Origin: Protonemura montana
Lineage: Eukaryota > Arthropoda > Insecta > Plecoptera > Nemouridae
NCBI GenBank assembly: GCA_947568835.1
Contig: OX387607.1
Location: 6,953,201-7,017,200 of the forward strand
DNA length: 64,000 bases
Direction of reading: 5' to 3'
Position 1 is the first letter of the stretch. Every line of letters starts with the position of its first letter. The notes beneath the pieces were generated by a model that worked only from the letters and a program-made list of their open reading frames with translations, did no database searches and was not told the origin of the DNA. Positions 49,601 through 61,134 of the stretch are shown here, piece after piece. The translations under genes and the position numbers were made by a program.

Positions 49601-52600
49601 GTATTAACATATCGTCATTTTTGTTTCCATATTCAGGTAGGGTATGAAATTACCTTTCAGATGATTTTTTTCCCAGCTCTGTAGCTCCCATAGAACCCTA
49701 GATATTGCGTAGAAAGGGTGGTCACTACACGCCCGGGGGGCAAAATGACCCCAACTTCCCCCCCTTGTAATATCCGAACGGTTGGACCAAAAAAAAAAAA
49801 AAAAAAAAATAGCCCCTAAGTCAACAAACTTAACAAGTATACCAATTTTCATCAAAATCTGGGTCGGTCAAAGTGAAATTTAATTAAAAGTGAGTGATTA
49901 CACATGGAATGACCCTTATACAATACACTTGTGACTAACTCGTGACTTAAGACTAAAAAAGACCATTGAATACTACAGCAATGATAGGTTTTGAGCTTCT
50001 CGCACATTTCCAGTAGCAATCGGCTCAATTTGCACCTAAGAAATTGGTCACAATCAATGCAAAAAAAAAGGATCGGTGTGCTAAAGACTAAATGTAGCAA
50101 CCAAACCGTACCTCGTGCGTGATTTTCAGCGACTGCAAAGCCATGTTGACGTCGTTGGTGCCGCTCTCGAACTCAGCTACCGAACTGTCCTTGTTTTCTA
50201 GGCTGGCCATCACTTCCTTCATCTCAGCGTTGCTCAGGTATTTGTCTGACGCCAAGTTCTCGTTGATGTCAAAGTCGTGGAGCAGTGACCACCGCTTGGG
50301 GTTGTCGATTAGCAGGGTGAAGTTGACGAAAATGGCACCAAATTCTGGCACGACTGCTTCTTGTGTCTGGCTCGAGTACCTAAGGGATACAAATAATGAT
50401 GTTGGTGGAATTCATTTGGAATTTTGTCCAAAGAGGTGTACATTATTTCAAAAATCTATATTAGAAGTTCTGCAAAATTTTGGAGAGTGCATTTTATTTT
50501 TAAGTTGATACAATAATAAATTTCCTTTTAGAAAATCAAACATAAGAGAAACCTACAGAAAATCTGGAGAAGAAAACTGGGAAAATCTAGAAATCTTGGT
50601 GAATGAATCCAAGGAATTACATTCGAGGAATCCATTCCTCTTTCAGTAAAATTTCAATTTAAGATACATAACTTAGAGGAAACTTAATTTATATATTCCA
50701 GGAACGTGACGGCAAAGAAATTGACAGTTACGATTTTAAAGTAAGATCTCGTTTGAGAAAGGTTTGTTTTATAGTCCTAAAACTAAAAATATCACCAACT
50801 ATGGGCCCTGAAGATCAAAATAAACCAAATAAACCAGGCTATAGGAATAACTTAAGCAGTAAGACCAGGCTTAAGCATTTTGCTGGCTCATTGTTGAAAT
50901 AGTAGTCAAGATGCCTCAACACCAACACAAATGCCGAACATATGTGATGTCAAACATACATTTAGAATCTCCAACCCAAATAAAAAATAAATAAAAAAAA
51001 CGCTATCCATAAGTTTCAGTGACATAGGCAAGAGTAGAAACGTAAAACAATTTAGGTCACCACATAATGGCATTCTTCATTTCCTCTCGCGCTCTCTCTC
51101 CTTCACACACCAATTTACAAGGCCTTGCAATTTTTTAGAATGTTCTCTCCGAATCTTTCTGAAATCGTGGCTCACCCATGTGCGCTGACAGTGACTGTGT
51201 AACGCCCAGGCAACAAAATGCGCCAGAAGTCTCCATGTGGGGTGGAATGCACAACATGGTCGATGCCAGCCACGGAGATAGTCGCGTTGCCAATTGGGTT
51301 GCCCTCGGCGCTCACCACAAAGCCGGCCACGCCCTTGTGTACCTGCGCAGAGAGACGCAACATGTTTTGAAAGCAAAATAGGAAGAACATAAAGTGTCTT
51401 GTATTTTTCTTTTGTAGATGTGCTTTTGTGGAGAGAGGTTCCTTTTTTATCCAAAAAAAGAGATGGTTTCTAGATATTGCAGCAAAATTTTCTCTACCAT
51501 TTGCAGGTTAACACACTCTGCCAGAATATGTGGTGAATCCTTGGCCAGAAAATGTAAATACCTTAAAATTAAGACTAAAAACTGATAATGTTGGTAATGT
51601 TATCTCAATGTAATGCTAGTAAATAGAAATCCTACAGAGGCGCAAAACATATAATATTTGTACCGTACGTCAAAGTACTGAAAACAAATAAGAAATTATT
51701 GATAATAATAATTAGTTTTTCTGGGTTTAATCAGCAAAAACAAAACCAACAAAAAAACAACAACGGGTGCTGTGTCAAATTACCTGCTGCATGTAGGCGA
51801 TGAGCGATTCGCGGTTGTCGAGCCAGAACTTAGGCAGCTGCGAGGCTGGCGGGAACTTGAAGCATCCCATTTCGACAGTGATCTCGTAGCAGTTTGAGTG
51901 CAAGTAGTTCCAATCTTGCATGCCGCCGGGTACGACGTACCAGCCGGCGCCGTTTGTGATGCCGTCCGCGAAACGTTCCAGCGGCATTCCCTTGCACACC
52001 GGAGCAAGGTGCATCGTCGGGTGTTTCTGTATCGAGGACATTTTGTATCGGTGCATTGGTTGGGATTTTGAAGATATTTTGTGGTATGTTATTACTTGGC
52101 AAATGTAGATAATATGTACCATATCAATTGCAAACTTTGCAAAGTAAAAAAAGGAATTAAGCACTTGGAATTAAACCAGTTTACCAGTTTCAGTGTTCTC
52201 AATGCAAAGCTTTCTTATGTGGCCATTACTTAAATTAAAATACTTAATATGAAAGGGGGGCAACAATATTTCTGTTCATTCATGGAGTATTTTATCAATA
52301 CAGCTGATCCTACTACTACTCACATCAGAATAGGATCGAGCTAGCATTTTGAAGATCTCGTTGTCTGGGCTTGGGTTCTCGTGGCCGCTGACTTGCTCAG
52401 GGTTGTCGTCGAAAGGGTAGTTGGCAACAAGCGAGCCACCGTGCAAGTTGGCAGAGAGTACGAACGGATATGACTGAATCCATGTCATCATCGCACGAGT
52501 CTCATTCTCCGCGACGAGGTTCTCCTGAAACGAGATAGAAGAATGTTAGCTCCAATGCCGTAGCTAAAACATTTCTATTAGGCTTATTTGATGCATGAGG

Positions 52601-55600
52601 TTTGTTTACAGATCTTTTAGTTTTATTATATCATGTGAATGCTACTTTGACAAAAAGACGCTTTATGGAATGAAAAGATTAAGCACCTGTATGTTGTAAC
52701 ATAACTTACCACACAGCATTTTCATCATCACTTAGTAAATCTATTATTATTTGTAGGGTTTTGGTTTTTCTAGTGATTCCACTAGGGAGCTGAAACCAGC
52801 AAGAAAAGGATGGAAAAGGAACTAGACTAAAAAAATTTGCAAACGAACTAGGAAACAAACCTAGGACCTCCCAATTTCCGGTCGGGTGCTCTACCAACTG
52901 AGCTATCCTGGCACACAGATTCCAGTTTTGCAGGGTAGGATAAGAGATAAGGGATGGATTTATTATTTATCTCTAGATGATGAAAGGAGAGGAGCAAAGT
53001 GTACTTAAACAGTTAACTTAATGTCAAGTCTAGGGATAAAATTAAAAATTTTACAATTCTCTTGAGCAGCTCAATATTTACAAATATACCCTTTATAAAA
53101 AGTTATTCACCTTGGTGGGTCCGTACTGATCGGGGAAGTTGCGGTTGAGATCGACACTGTTAGCATTTGATCGGCCTATCAGGCCCTCGTAATCACCTGG
53201 GAATTTAAAAGATAAATAACAGCCAACTGGTTTTTAGAAGAATCGTTAAAAGCAGTTGTTTTAATTTTATAGTACATTACGTAAATTAAAGTTATATGAA
53301 AATTAGTCAACTTAACGGACCTTCTTTTGAGATTTCATAGCCATCAGGGTTCATCGACGGCAAAATATGTATCCTGGTTCCATCAATGATGCTGGTAATC
53401 CTCTCGTCGGTGCCATAGTTCTCACACAGGTACTTCGCAAGCAAGAGAAGCATCTCTCGGCCAACCACCTCATTGCCGTGCATATTTCCCACGTATTTAA
53501 ATTCAGGCTCACCTGCGAAGAGGAAAACAACGTTCTTTTACCACCAGTCTTGGGGTAATTGTGTTAAAATTTTAATTAATTAATTATTTTTTCCAGAAGT
53601 GATTTATTACTCTAACTATTTTACTACAATTCGAGCTAGCAGACATTGCAAGTAAAAATTGAAAAATTGAACAGCAATTCAAAAGTAGGATGACATTGAC
53701 ACTCAATTTTTCCTCAAAATGTACTAAATTATCTAATGTGTAGAAAATTATGGAATAGTGGCTGGTTACAAAATGGCTGGTTGGATGAAAACTTAACTTG
53801 AAATACAAATCAGAGAAAGCTATAAAGATGTAACCAAGATAAACCTCGTTTAAAATTAAATTAATTCAATATTATACAGATTTACTTGTAAAATAAAATT
53901 CCAGCTACACAGAGTTTTAAAAATAGTATAAGCAGTTAACAAAATCTGCAAGATCATCAAAGATTTAGCCAATTCAGATCCATTTCCAGCTCTCAGCATT
54001 TTTTACAGTAAACCCACACTACAATTTTAATTTAGTGTGTCATCATTATCATCCATAATTTGAAGGAACATCTGTGGGTAGATTTGTAAAGTCTACAAAG
54101 TTAACTTAATCATAAGTGCAATGCAACACTGAACGAGTCAGTAAATTAGCACAGGCTAGACATCTTTTCTTCTCCCTAGTTGCTTTAAGGTAAATTACGA
54201 ACCAGGCTCGTGGATTCCAGGGTTGTCTGTGATTTCGAGTACGTAGAGCTGTCGTCCTTGAACGCTTGTGCCAATGCTGTAGAGCCGTGTGATATTCGGA
54301 TAGTTGGCAGCGAGGGCCTTCATCACCTTCTCCAGCTCAACAAAGTTGTGGTGCTTGAATTCCGCGGGTATTACAAAGCCGTACGAGTCCACCTTTGCAG
54401 GTCGTACCTCTTCTGCGCTCGACCGAACTACTGGGACAAACACAGGTATTGAGCATCTAAGTCGACAATAATCATAGAAAATTGTAGCATGATAGCAAGA
54501 TTAGCTTGTGACCTCAAACCCACTATATAACCCACTATATATGTAGTTGATTTGTAATGTGATAAAGGGCTGGGGTAACGAATATTTTGGTTGGGAAATG
54601 AAAGGGAGAGTGCGGAACTTACCGAGCAGGAGTGGCAGGCTGCGATAATGGAGATTCTTTGTTTAACATCACTGGAGAGAAGAGACGAGAGTATCTTCTC
54701 TCCAGTGAAAAAGCAACAGCCGAATCATTAAACAAAGAATCTCCATTATTGCGGCCTGCCACTCCCGCTCGGTAGGTTCCGTACTCTCTCTCTACTTTCC
54801 CAATCAACATACCCACTATGTGTCTTTATTAGCTATTAATTGAGTAATCCAAAGTTACTTATTATTTATTGTCTTTTAACCTTAGGTGAGCAAATAGTAT
54901 CAATCACGTAAATACCAATGAAAACAACAGCAGAAAAATAACATATCCAAAATTACTGAATTCTCTATTTGCTCGAATGGACATTATAAAGGAATGAATG
55001 TCTTATTTGTGCCAATGTCTCTCAGCGGGTATTAAGGCAACTCATTCTTAATTTAATTGTGCCCAATTCACACTTTTTTCATATCTAGCGACCAAGATTA
55101 ATCATGCATTATCAAAATTGATTTAAGTGTAGCAAAAATATTGAACTGCAACTTTATTAATTGCATTCAACCATCATGCACACAGTAAATATAAAACACG
55201 GCCACATTCACTAAATGCCTATTTCTGACGTAATTGGTTTATTATTGTTTTCATATGTACAACAGTATGAAGGTATTGCGTTAGAACTTTTATTTCGCAA
55301 CTTTCTAAAATGTTAAATGATACCATTGACATAGCATGAAATTCTCTACATCGATTTAATAACTATATTGGTAAATTTCCCAAAGCCCAGAGGATCCAAC
55401 ACCATAATAGAAATCACTGCCCTTGCCAACCAAACCGCAGCAAATTACCTGGATTGGCTTTCACTAAAGTAAAATTCAATGCAGATGTTTTCCCCACTTG
55501 CACCAGAATTGCTATCGGTTCTCTCGGCACATAGCCTGAAGCAGCGGCAGAGAGTTTATAGGAGCCTGGAGTGAGCAGACGCCAAAACTCTCCACGGTTG

Positions 55601-57681
55601 GTGGTCGTAACGTTGTGAGCAATGCCGTCGACAATGACCTGCGCTCCTGGGATTCCATGGCCTTCTTGGTCCAACACCAGCCCTAGGATTTATCAAAAAA
55701 TAGTTAACAAACTTAAGTTAGTTATGCCTGCACAGGATATAATCAAATGCAGCACCTGTGATCTTGGGATTGTGTCATGCACATAATTAGCTTTAAGAGA
55801 AGGTAATTGGCTTAGCAAATAGTTGTACAGCTTGGAAATGCTTGTGTCAATAGTGGTATTATTAGGTACCTACCTGTCAAATGGTAATGTGACATAACAG
55901 TTTAGCTCAGAGACACAACATATTCGCTCCCTAAATATGCCGAGTTTATCAGTCAAACTCAAGGAAGTATTTGTGGAGCAGGTAATTACAACCCTAACAA
56001 CATTAAAAGTAATTTTGCTAGTTGTCCTTTACTTAGCATTCAAAACCCATTTCAAATAGTTTTTCTTAAAACTAGTGCTAAGGATAAATCAAGTAGGCAT
56101 TAGTCTAAAAACCATCATAATTTCGCTCAATTTTTTACGCAAGCTCTAACAAAAAATCACGGTGGCCTTAGAACCAGCTAATAATAATAATAATAATATA
56201 GAAGTGTTGAGCATACCTTTTACTCCCATATGAGTTTCTTCTATAAAGGAGAGCAGAGATTCTTTGTTTTCCTTCCAATAGCCTGGCATCTTGGCAGCTA
56301 GCGGGTATTTACAACAACTAAGCTCAAATGTCACCTCAAAGCAGTTTGAATGTAGGTAGTTGAAATCTTGCATGCCTCCTTTCAGCTCATACCTAGAAAG
56401 AAATTAATCAATCACTCTTAAAATATGGCCAGTAAGTTTTATCAATTAACTAGATCTTGATATGTTAGCTTACCAGAATGCACCGTTTACGATACCGTTG
56501 GTAAATTTATCTCCGGGACAAGCGTCTCCACGACGCATGGATGGATTGGAGTCCGCGTAAACAGTTGCAAGTTGTTTGAAGACAGTATCATCTGGAGACT
56601 TACTACCTTTACAACACTGTATTTTGCTCGAGTTTCTGTGGAGAAAAATAGTTGTCTATTAACTAATGATAAAACTTCATTTTTTAAAAGATGCATACAA
56701 TTTTAGAGAAAGGAAAACCTATGATGATCAATATCACCACGCTTTAATTTGAAATTTCACTGGTACATACCCAGAATTGTCATACGGATAACTAGCCACA
56801 ATAGCACCGCCATGGAGGTTCCCAGATAGAACAAACGGATTGTTGACAATCCATGTCATTACAGCTTTCGTTGCAGGCTGCCGTCCTTCCAAAGTAAACC
56901 TGTCTGGATCTTCATCAGCAAACTGATCAGGGAAGTCTCGATTCAGATCCACCTTCTCTGCGTTTGTGCGCCCCACAAGATCCGGATCTGCATCGCAATC
57001 TCCTTCCTGGATGAAGAAAGAAATCCAATAGTTTCATTATAAACCTCCAAGCTGTAGTAATAGGGCAGAACAATCATTGCTATGTCAATAAGGAAACTCT
57101 GAGCAAATTGATAACCTTGAAAACTTCCAGTACCTACGTAGGTGGCTATCAAGTGTCGAGTTGAACTTGAGCCACCCTAAGAAGTTTAAATATTTAAAAA
57201 TAATATAGTTAGTATATATCAATTTCAGGCATACATGGGCATGCTCAAATCCATCCGGATTCATCGATGGAAGCAAGAAGATATCCGTGGAGTTGACTAG
57301 TCGTGTAACTCGCTCGTCGCGACCATAGTTTGCGAGCAGATACTCTGCTAAATAAATCGTCAGCTGTCGTCCAACAGTTTCGTCACCATGCATATTAGCC
57401 ACATATTTAAACATAGGCTCGCCGATGCTACGATTGTGAACATTTTCACTGATTTCCAACACCCACAGATCACGACCTTCCACAGATTTCCCTATGCTAT
57501 GAACTTTTGCTAGATTTGGATATCTCTCGACTAGCTGATGAAATAAAATTTTCAGATCTTCTTGCTTGTGATACTTAGGACTGTTGAGAAATGTTTCGTC
57601 TGGACTATTTTGAATTGATAAAGAGAAACAAATATAAAACAGAGAGAACAATAACACGACGACTAGTCTACACGTCGCCAT
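40657..57681 (-). CDS. carboxypeptidase D (silver-type), membrane-anchored
   Basis: M14 metallocarboxypeptidase that trims C-terminal Lys/Arg from proteins in the late secretory pathway. 21 exons join in frame to 1406 residues: 57681-57235, 57006-56771, 56635-56474, 56392-56217, 55682-55449, 54430-54203, 53512-53321, 53196-53111, 52524-52324, 52026-51784, 51342-51176, 50379-50112, 45220-45041, 44544-44369, 44099-43913, 43594-43486, 43223-43078, 42877-42652, 42206-41940, 41538-41368 and 40775-40657. A signal peptide starts at [12 protein letters not shown]. Domain I keeps NMHGDE (zinc His98, Glu101), DLNRDFPDQ and [13 protein letters not shown]. Domain II keeps [15 protein letters not shown] and [13 protein letters not shown]. 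Domain III has [12 protein letters not shown] instead of HxxE and is inactive, as in the family. Transthyretin-like modules follow each. A membrane span (about 1300-1324) precedes an acidic tail ([15 protein letters not shown]). One intron hosts a DNA transposon. Confidence 0.95.
44765..44811. repeat. tail fragment of the hairpin family, copy 3
   Basis: ACTAGTGCTAAGGTTAGATT followed by AAGTAGACATGAGTCTAAAA matches the flank of the 15.5-kb hairpin. It lies in an intron of carboxypeptidase D; no hairpin remains. Confidence 0.55.
45495..45680. repeat. dispersed repeat, second copy of the 25.1-kb element
   Basis: GAGATTTTAAGTTTCAGCGA, GAGTGCACCACTC and CTCTTCACCAC, then CCAGTCTCTAGGCAAGC and GCATGATTATTTT, occur in the same order as in 25,052-25,228. 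Located in the carboxypeptidase D intron, just outside the transposon. Confidence 0.55.
45805..46273. repeat. left terminal inverted repeat of the transposon
   Basis: Matches 49,430-49,915 in reverse complement except for small indels in A/T runs and a short difference near the end (CTCAAACT against a longer AT-rich stretch). It contains GTTCGGATATTACAAGGGGG and GATCATGTGTTCC. Confidence 0.9.
46411..48993 (-). CDS. DDE/D-type transposase
   Basis: Expected to cut and paste the surrounding element. 860 residues, one exon, no disruption. The N terminus has Cys/His pairs ([20 protein letters not shown], then CSTCRK near 105-110) that may bind zinc and [23 protein letters not shown] (about 360-379) and CGNCPG follow. 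The probable catalytic core has GDFAENYSF (Asp near 513), [15 protein letters not shown] (Asp near 597) and [15 protein letters not shown] (Asp near 638). An acidic run of about 12 Glu lies near 745 and is encoded by a TTC/CTC simple repeat. The frame ends about 140 bp from the left terminal repeat. Superfamily is not certain. Confidence 0.85.
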   Translation of the reverse strand: MCSIGLFFEEECGPIEDLAIKSIESFNSDQQLSLALRTKCDNVKTVCHLHEKKFLRLYSCHHKLCCDPFQAHCGIVKVNGLREINAASRTKYLEIADLIPGKKLCSTCRKLLSLRLKELTTVSVLTPTKSTELDLPFVDIPCEADAVNQSLAAFGVSPINTTKLKGKSMFYSKRKFSEITQGVKKRLELVSPSNEEISKEDLTSSEECKDSIRDGSEIIAQLKEKFKTSTRSEKITILSVLPKSWSIKRIMQEFNASNHLVRKTKQLVKAQGILPSANQKAGKTLSPDCIQLIEEFYENDDVSRVMPGKKDFVSVKVGDNRVHRQKRLVLSNLSEVYRSFKDKYPDIKVGFSKFAELRPKHCVLAGAAGTHSVCVCTIHQNVKLMALGAKLPLLSDGTIKSYQHCLASLMCNPPLLNCFVGKCGNCPGTDELREWLEISFSENFIDSVTYKQWLSTDRCTLETITKPTDEFVDCFIEKCILLRNHDFIARQQAAFMQEKKANLKPGEVLVVGDFAENYSFVLQDAAQGYHWNNSQCTLHPFVCYFKPEDRDIQHLSYVVISDSLTHDTVTVHTFQKHLIRHLKQNISDVSHLIYFSDGAAAQYKNKKNFSNLCHHEVDFELTAEWHFFATSHGKGPCDGVGGTVKRNAARASLQKPYADQIMTPIDFYRWATENVWTVNFVFVANEEITANGIKLKERFKELKTIVGTRSFHAFYPKSLTSLHVKHFSLSEEINIVKIVEKNEEGEEEEEEEEEEATAAEIPEFEFKDVGSFITVAYNEDWWLACVLEKSSQSLELQVNFLHPHGPAPSYFYPSVQDKLIVAFADVLTLADPNTATGRTYFLSATDTNRATAGLIKYVPQ
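49430..49915. repeat. right terminal inverted repeat of the transposon
   Basis: Partner of 45,805-46,273. It includes a 20-nt-class A run near 49,790 and an extra AAATTTAATTAAAAG stretch near the end that the left copy lacks. Confidence 0.9.
52843..52912 (-). repeat. tRNA-derived sequence (SINE head) in a carboxypeptidase D intron
   Basis: On the minus strand it folds like a tRNA. The D arm is GCTCAGTTGGTAGAGC, the anticodon arm CCCGA / TTGGG with loop CCGGAAA, and the T arm CTAGG / CCTAG with 7-nt loop TTTGTTT. The acceptor stem (GCCAGGA) has no 3' partner and position 33 is C, so it is not a working tRNA. Confidence 0.7.
54590..54803. repeat. imperfect hairpin (foldback) element
   Basis: Arms 54,590-54,666 and 54,728-54,803 are reverse complements with few mismatches (left TTGGGAAATGAAAGGGAGAG, right CTCTACTTTCCCAA). 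An inner hairpin CTGGAGAGAAG / CTTCTCTCCAG sits in the loop region. It lies in a carboxypeptidase D intron; a diverged half copy is at 60.34-60.46 kb. Confidence 0.75.
56012..56125. repeat. tail fragment of the hairpin family, copy 4
   Basis: Carries TTTACTTAGCATTCAAAACC, then ACTAGTGCTAAGGATAAATC and AGTCTAAAAACCATCAT, almost identical to the right flank of the 15.5-kb hairpin. Located in an intron of carboxypeptidase D. Confidence 0.65.
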
Positions 57682-58608
57682 GTTGGGAACTCTAGACTTG
57701 TCTTGACAGATACCACGTGCGACGCGGGATTGCATACCATTGAATTGTCAGGGGTACTGTTTACAGCTATTAGCGTCTATTAGCAATCGATCGAGGGTAA
57801 TGATAGGTGATTGTAATAAAATAATATTTGATCATAAAGTTCAGTGACACATTATTATTTTATTTTTAATCAAGTTTGTACAAAAATGTATGGTGTTATC
57901 ACCAATCGGTTAAAATGTACGTCTTTGTGTTGCTGACACCTGTTGCTTAGGAATTGAGGAATGCACTGTAAAATCTACGGAATGTTGGAGTGAATATCGA
58001 GAAAAGATGATGAATCTAAACCGTAGCCATTGAACCTGGCTATCGGTATAAGATAAACAATCTGAACTAAACCCTAGGTCGGTCTTCCACGTGATTGGTG
58101 ATTAAAGTGTAGAACTTATTTTCTGCACCTACCTACCTACCTTTACCGTAAAAGCTTAAACAAAAATTTGGAGAAGCACTTATGCAAAATTATGTTTTAG
58201 TGAACTTTATTCTATCAGGAAGTACCTTGACTGTTTCATTTATAAGGAAGATCCCATCAGCCAATAAAAAATGAATATGAAGGTCTTTGCATGAAGGTCA
58301 CAACTTCTCTAGGTGTTAAGAGCAAAGAAACTAAAAAATGGGCATGTACAAAAAAGTTTTACCTAGGCGAGAATCATTTCAAAGCAAAACTCTGCTTTGA
58401 GGTTTACCAATTTATTTTTTAAGCATTTCGCTATCTCTTCTGTAGGTATACCTTGGCACAGTCACGCTAGAGTGAGTTTTCCTATCAGCTTATTATCACT
58501 ACACGTGTTATCTGTGCTATGAGCTAGCACTAATGTGGTATTTGGCAAGTTATGTGTGTATGTTTGATGGAGACACTTTAGGCTAAATGTGCAGCTATTC
58601 AAACGAAT
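57682..58608. promoter_or_regulatory. shared upstream region of carboxypeptidase D and rhomboid genes
   Basis: About 930 bp between divergent start codons. No coding frame and no clear TATA box. The carboxypeptidase D frame is open upstream to another ATG at 57,735, but the Met at 57,681 gives a proper signal peptide. Confidence 0.3.
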
Positions 58609-61095
58609 ATGCAGGACCAAGACCAACTTGACAAGCAAGATGCAGATGATAAGCAGAAGAGTATTTTACTGGACACAGTAAGTGTTTTATCTTTTACAGT
58701 TATGCAAATTGCCTTTAAGGAATGTGAGTGCTTAATCGCAACAAGAAGCTATGGCAAGAGCTACTGATAAGATAGGTGTACCTAGAGCAACTATATCAAG
58801 GCACAAGAAGTTTTTTTTTTTCTAAACCTCTGCTTACTATAAATTTCCTTTCAGTTGCAATGAGAGGATTAATTGTTAGAATCTTTAAAACAAGCAATCC
58901 TCCAATTTCACATTAACATTGGTTTATGTAAAACGTGTAGTTATATATTTAAAAAATGTTAATTTTTTCAGCACTGGAGGGAGGTGTTCACGAGATACGA
59001 CGTTAACGGAGATGGGATGATTTCACTGCCTGAGCTATGCGCTGCAATAAGGGACGATCGGAACATAAACAACATCCCGGAAGAAACAGTTCGGCAGATT
59101 ATGATCAAATCGGACGACGATCACAATGGTTTCCTATCATTCGAGGAGTTTGTCAAAATGGTAAATTAAGTGTTTTTTTATTATTATGATTTTAAATTTA
59201 TTATACATTTATTATATGTGTTATTTAATAATAAGTTACAAATTATTATTATTATTATTATGAAATAAGATTTCAACTATTTTATTTATGTACAAAGGCT
59301 ACTTAGCAGTTTTTTTTTTTTTTTTTTTTTTTTTTTGTAATACACAGGTAATGAATTATTCTGTTTTTAATGCTGTATGTATTTTTTGCTTGGCCTGACC
59401 AGATCCAAGATCCAGAATATCAAAGTGTTTTCGGCCATCTGAACAACCTGATGAACACATACGTCAGCTTCGCAATTCCGCGCTCCAAGAATGACCGAGG
59501 CGAATACGAGAAGGCGTACTCCTGCTGGCCACCAGCTCTCGGCATGATCATCATGAGCATCATCGAGGTGAGCCTCTAGCTCTGTCGCTAGATCCTCTAA
59601 CAGGGCTGCACTGGCAAAACACACACACACACGAGCTGTTGCCCTGACAAAAAAATGTATGGGTGCCATTGACCAATAACGGACTGATCGTTTCCTTTTA
59701 TCCTCGTTTGTTTCACGTCTCCCATTCGAAGTATTGCATTTATAGGGCAGTAATATGGACGGGAGGAATATTCTGCAATAGTGAAGAAAACAATAAATGC
59801 ATAATAAACAAACACAAATTCTAAATATAAATAATAAACAAAACTACCTCTAAGTAACTTGCAGCCCCTCTATCTCAATTCATGAATTTTATTTTATAAT
59901 TCTAATACCTACTTGAATCAAATACATACTGCCTGCATAATAAGATGACAGTAAAACGAAATAAAATGTGTTTCGACAAAGAAGAACCTTCAAAACCACA
60001 GTAACAATTACATCCTTTGTCGGATGAATGGTATCACAGCTTGTTACCGTTTCCAGATTGGGCTGTATGCTTACGACGCTGCTCGTGGAGAAACTATGGC
60101 CAGGGGTCCCGTTGCTCAGGTTTTACGCTACGACCCGTACAAACGGTACGAGGCCTGGCGATACGTCACCCACATGTTCGTTCACGCAGGGTGAGTCTCA
60201 AGTCTTGCATAACGGCCTCCTACAACCATCTTACCTATCATTGTTTACCCCCTCTTCCAACCTATTTTCATTCCACCCCACCCCTGCCTGACCCCTACCC
60301 CACAGTATGGAACAGGTAAGGACAACAGTGAGTTTACTCTCTAATGCGATAAAGGCAACAGCCAAAATGTTAAACAACATTCACCTTCTATCGCGGCCTG
60401 CCACTCTTGCTCCGTTAATTCCGTAGTCTCCTTTTACCTTTACAATCAACATATTTGTTATCCCAGCTTTTTGGCACATTATAAATCAATAACAGCACTT
60501 GCACGGTCTTGTTCACAAATAATTAAGGAGGTTACTAGCAGGTTCAAACTTTCTCAGAATCTAAAAAATTATGACTCGTTACACAGGATGCCGAATTATT
60601 CTTACAAATATGTTATGGTGATAATATCCGAGTAAAAGATCAGATGGTTATCAAATTTACTGGTATTTATAACATGGTCTCGTAGCTTTAGATACTCAGA
60701 GGAGAAATATGTACAGAGATAAGTATTTCCTACTTGGAAATGTGAACTATCTCCTGGATGATGATTACGATTGTTTGGCTAAACAGCACGTCAGATGACT
60801 TGGCTATATGGGCCAAACACATGATTTAATTCACCAAGTTATGCTATGCTTCCTTCAATATGTAACATTGCTGCCAATCCTGATACCTTGTAATTTGATC
60901 GAAAGGAATAAATAAACATTGGTATTATCATTCTCAATATCAATCCAAAAGCTGTAAATGTTTCCACACCAGGCTATTATGGCGACCTATGTTATGTCAA
61001 TCATCTATTAGTATTATATAATTATTTTACTATACATATATTTTTTTTATATTGACTGACGCTTTCCATACTCGATGTATTAAACAAAAATAAAA

Positions 61096-61134
<39 letters not shown>

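Larger units (their letters stand above)
45805..49915 (-). mobile_element. intact DNA transposon with ~475-bp terminal inverted repeats
   Basis: It begins GGGTCATTCCATGTGTAATC and ends with the reverse complement. TTAT flanks both sides (45801-45804 and 49916-49919), a 4-bp target duplication. The element is 4111 bp. The two terminal repeats are nearly identical, so the insertion is probably young. It holds one full-length transposase frame on the minus strand, the same orientation as carboxypeptidase D, whose intron it occupies. The 4-bp duplication and the D-D-D-like motifs fit a Sola-type superfamily, but that assignment is inference. Confidence 0.9.

Noticed and set aside
46026-49684. Identical 68-residue frames in the two transposon ends
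   Set aside because: They are the same terminal inverted repeat read twice and have no independent coding evidence.
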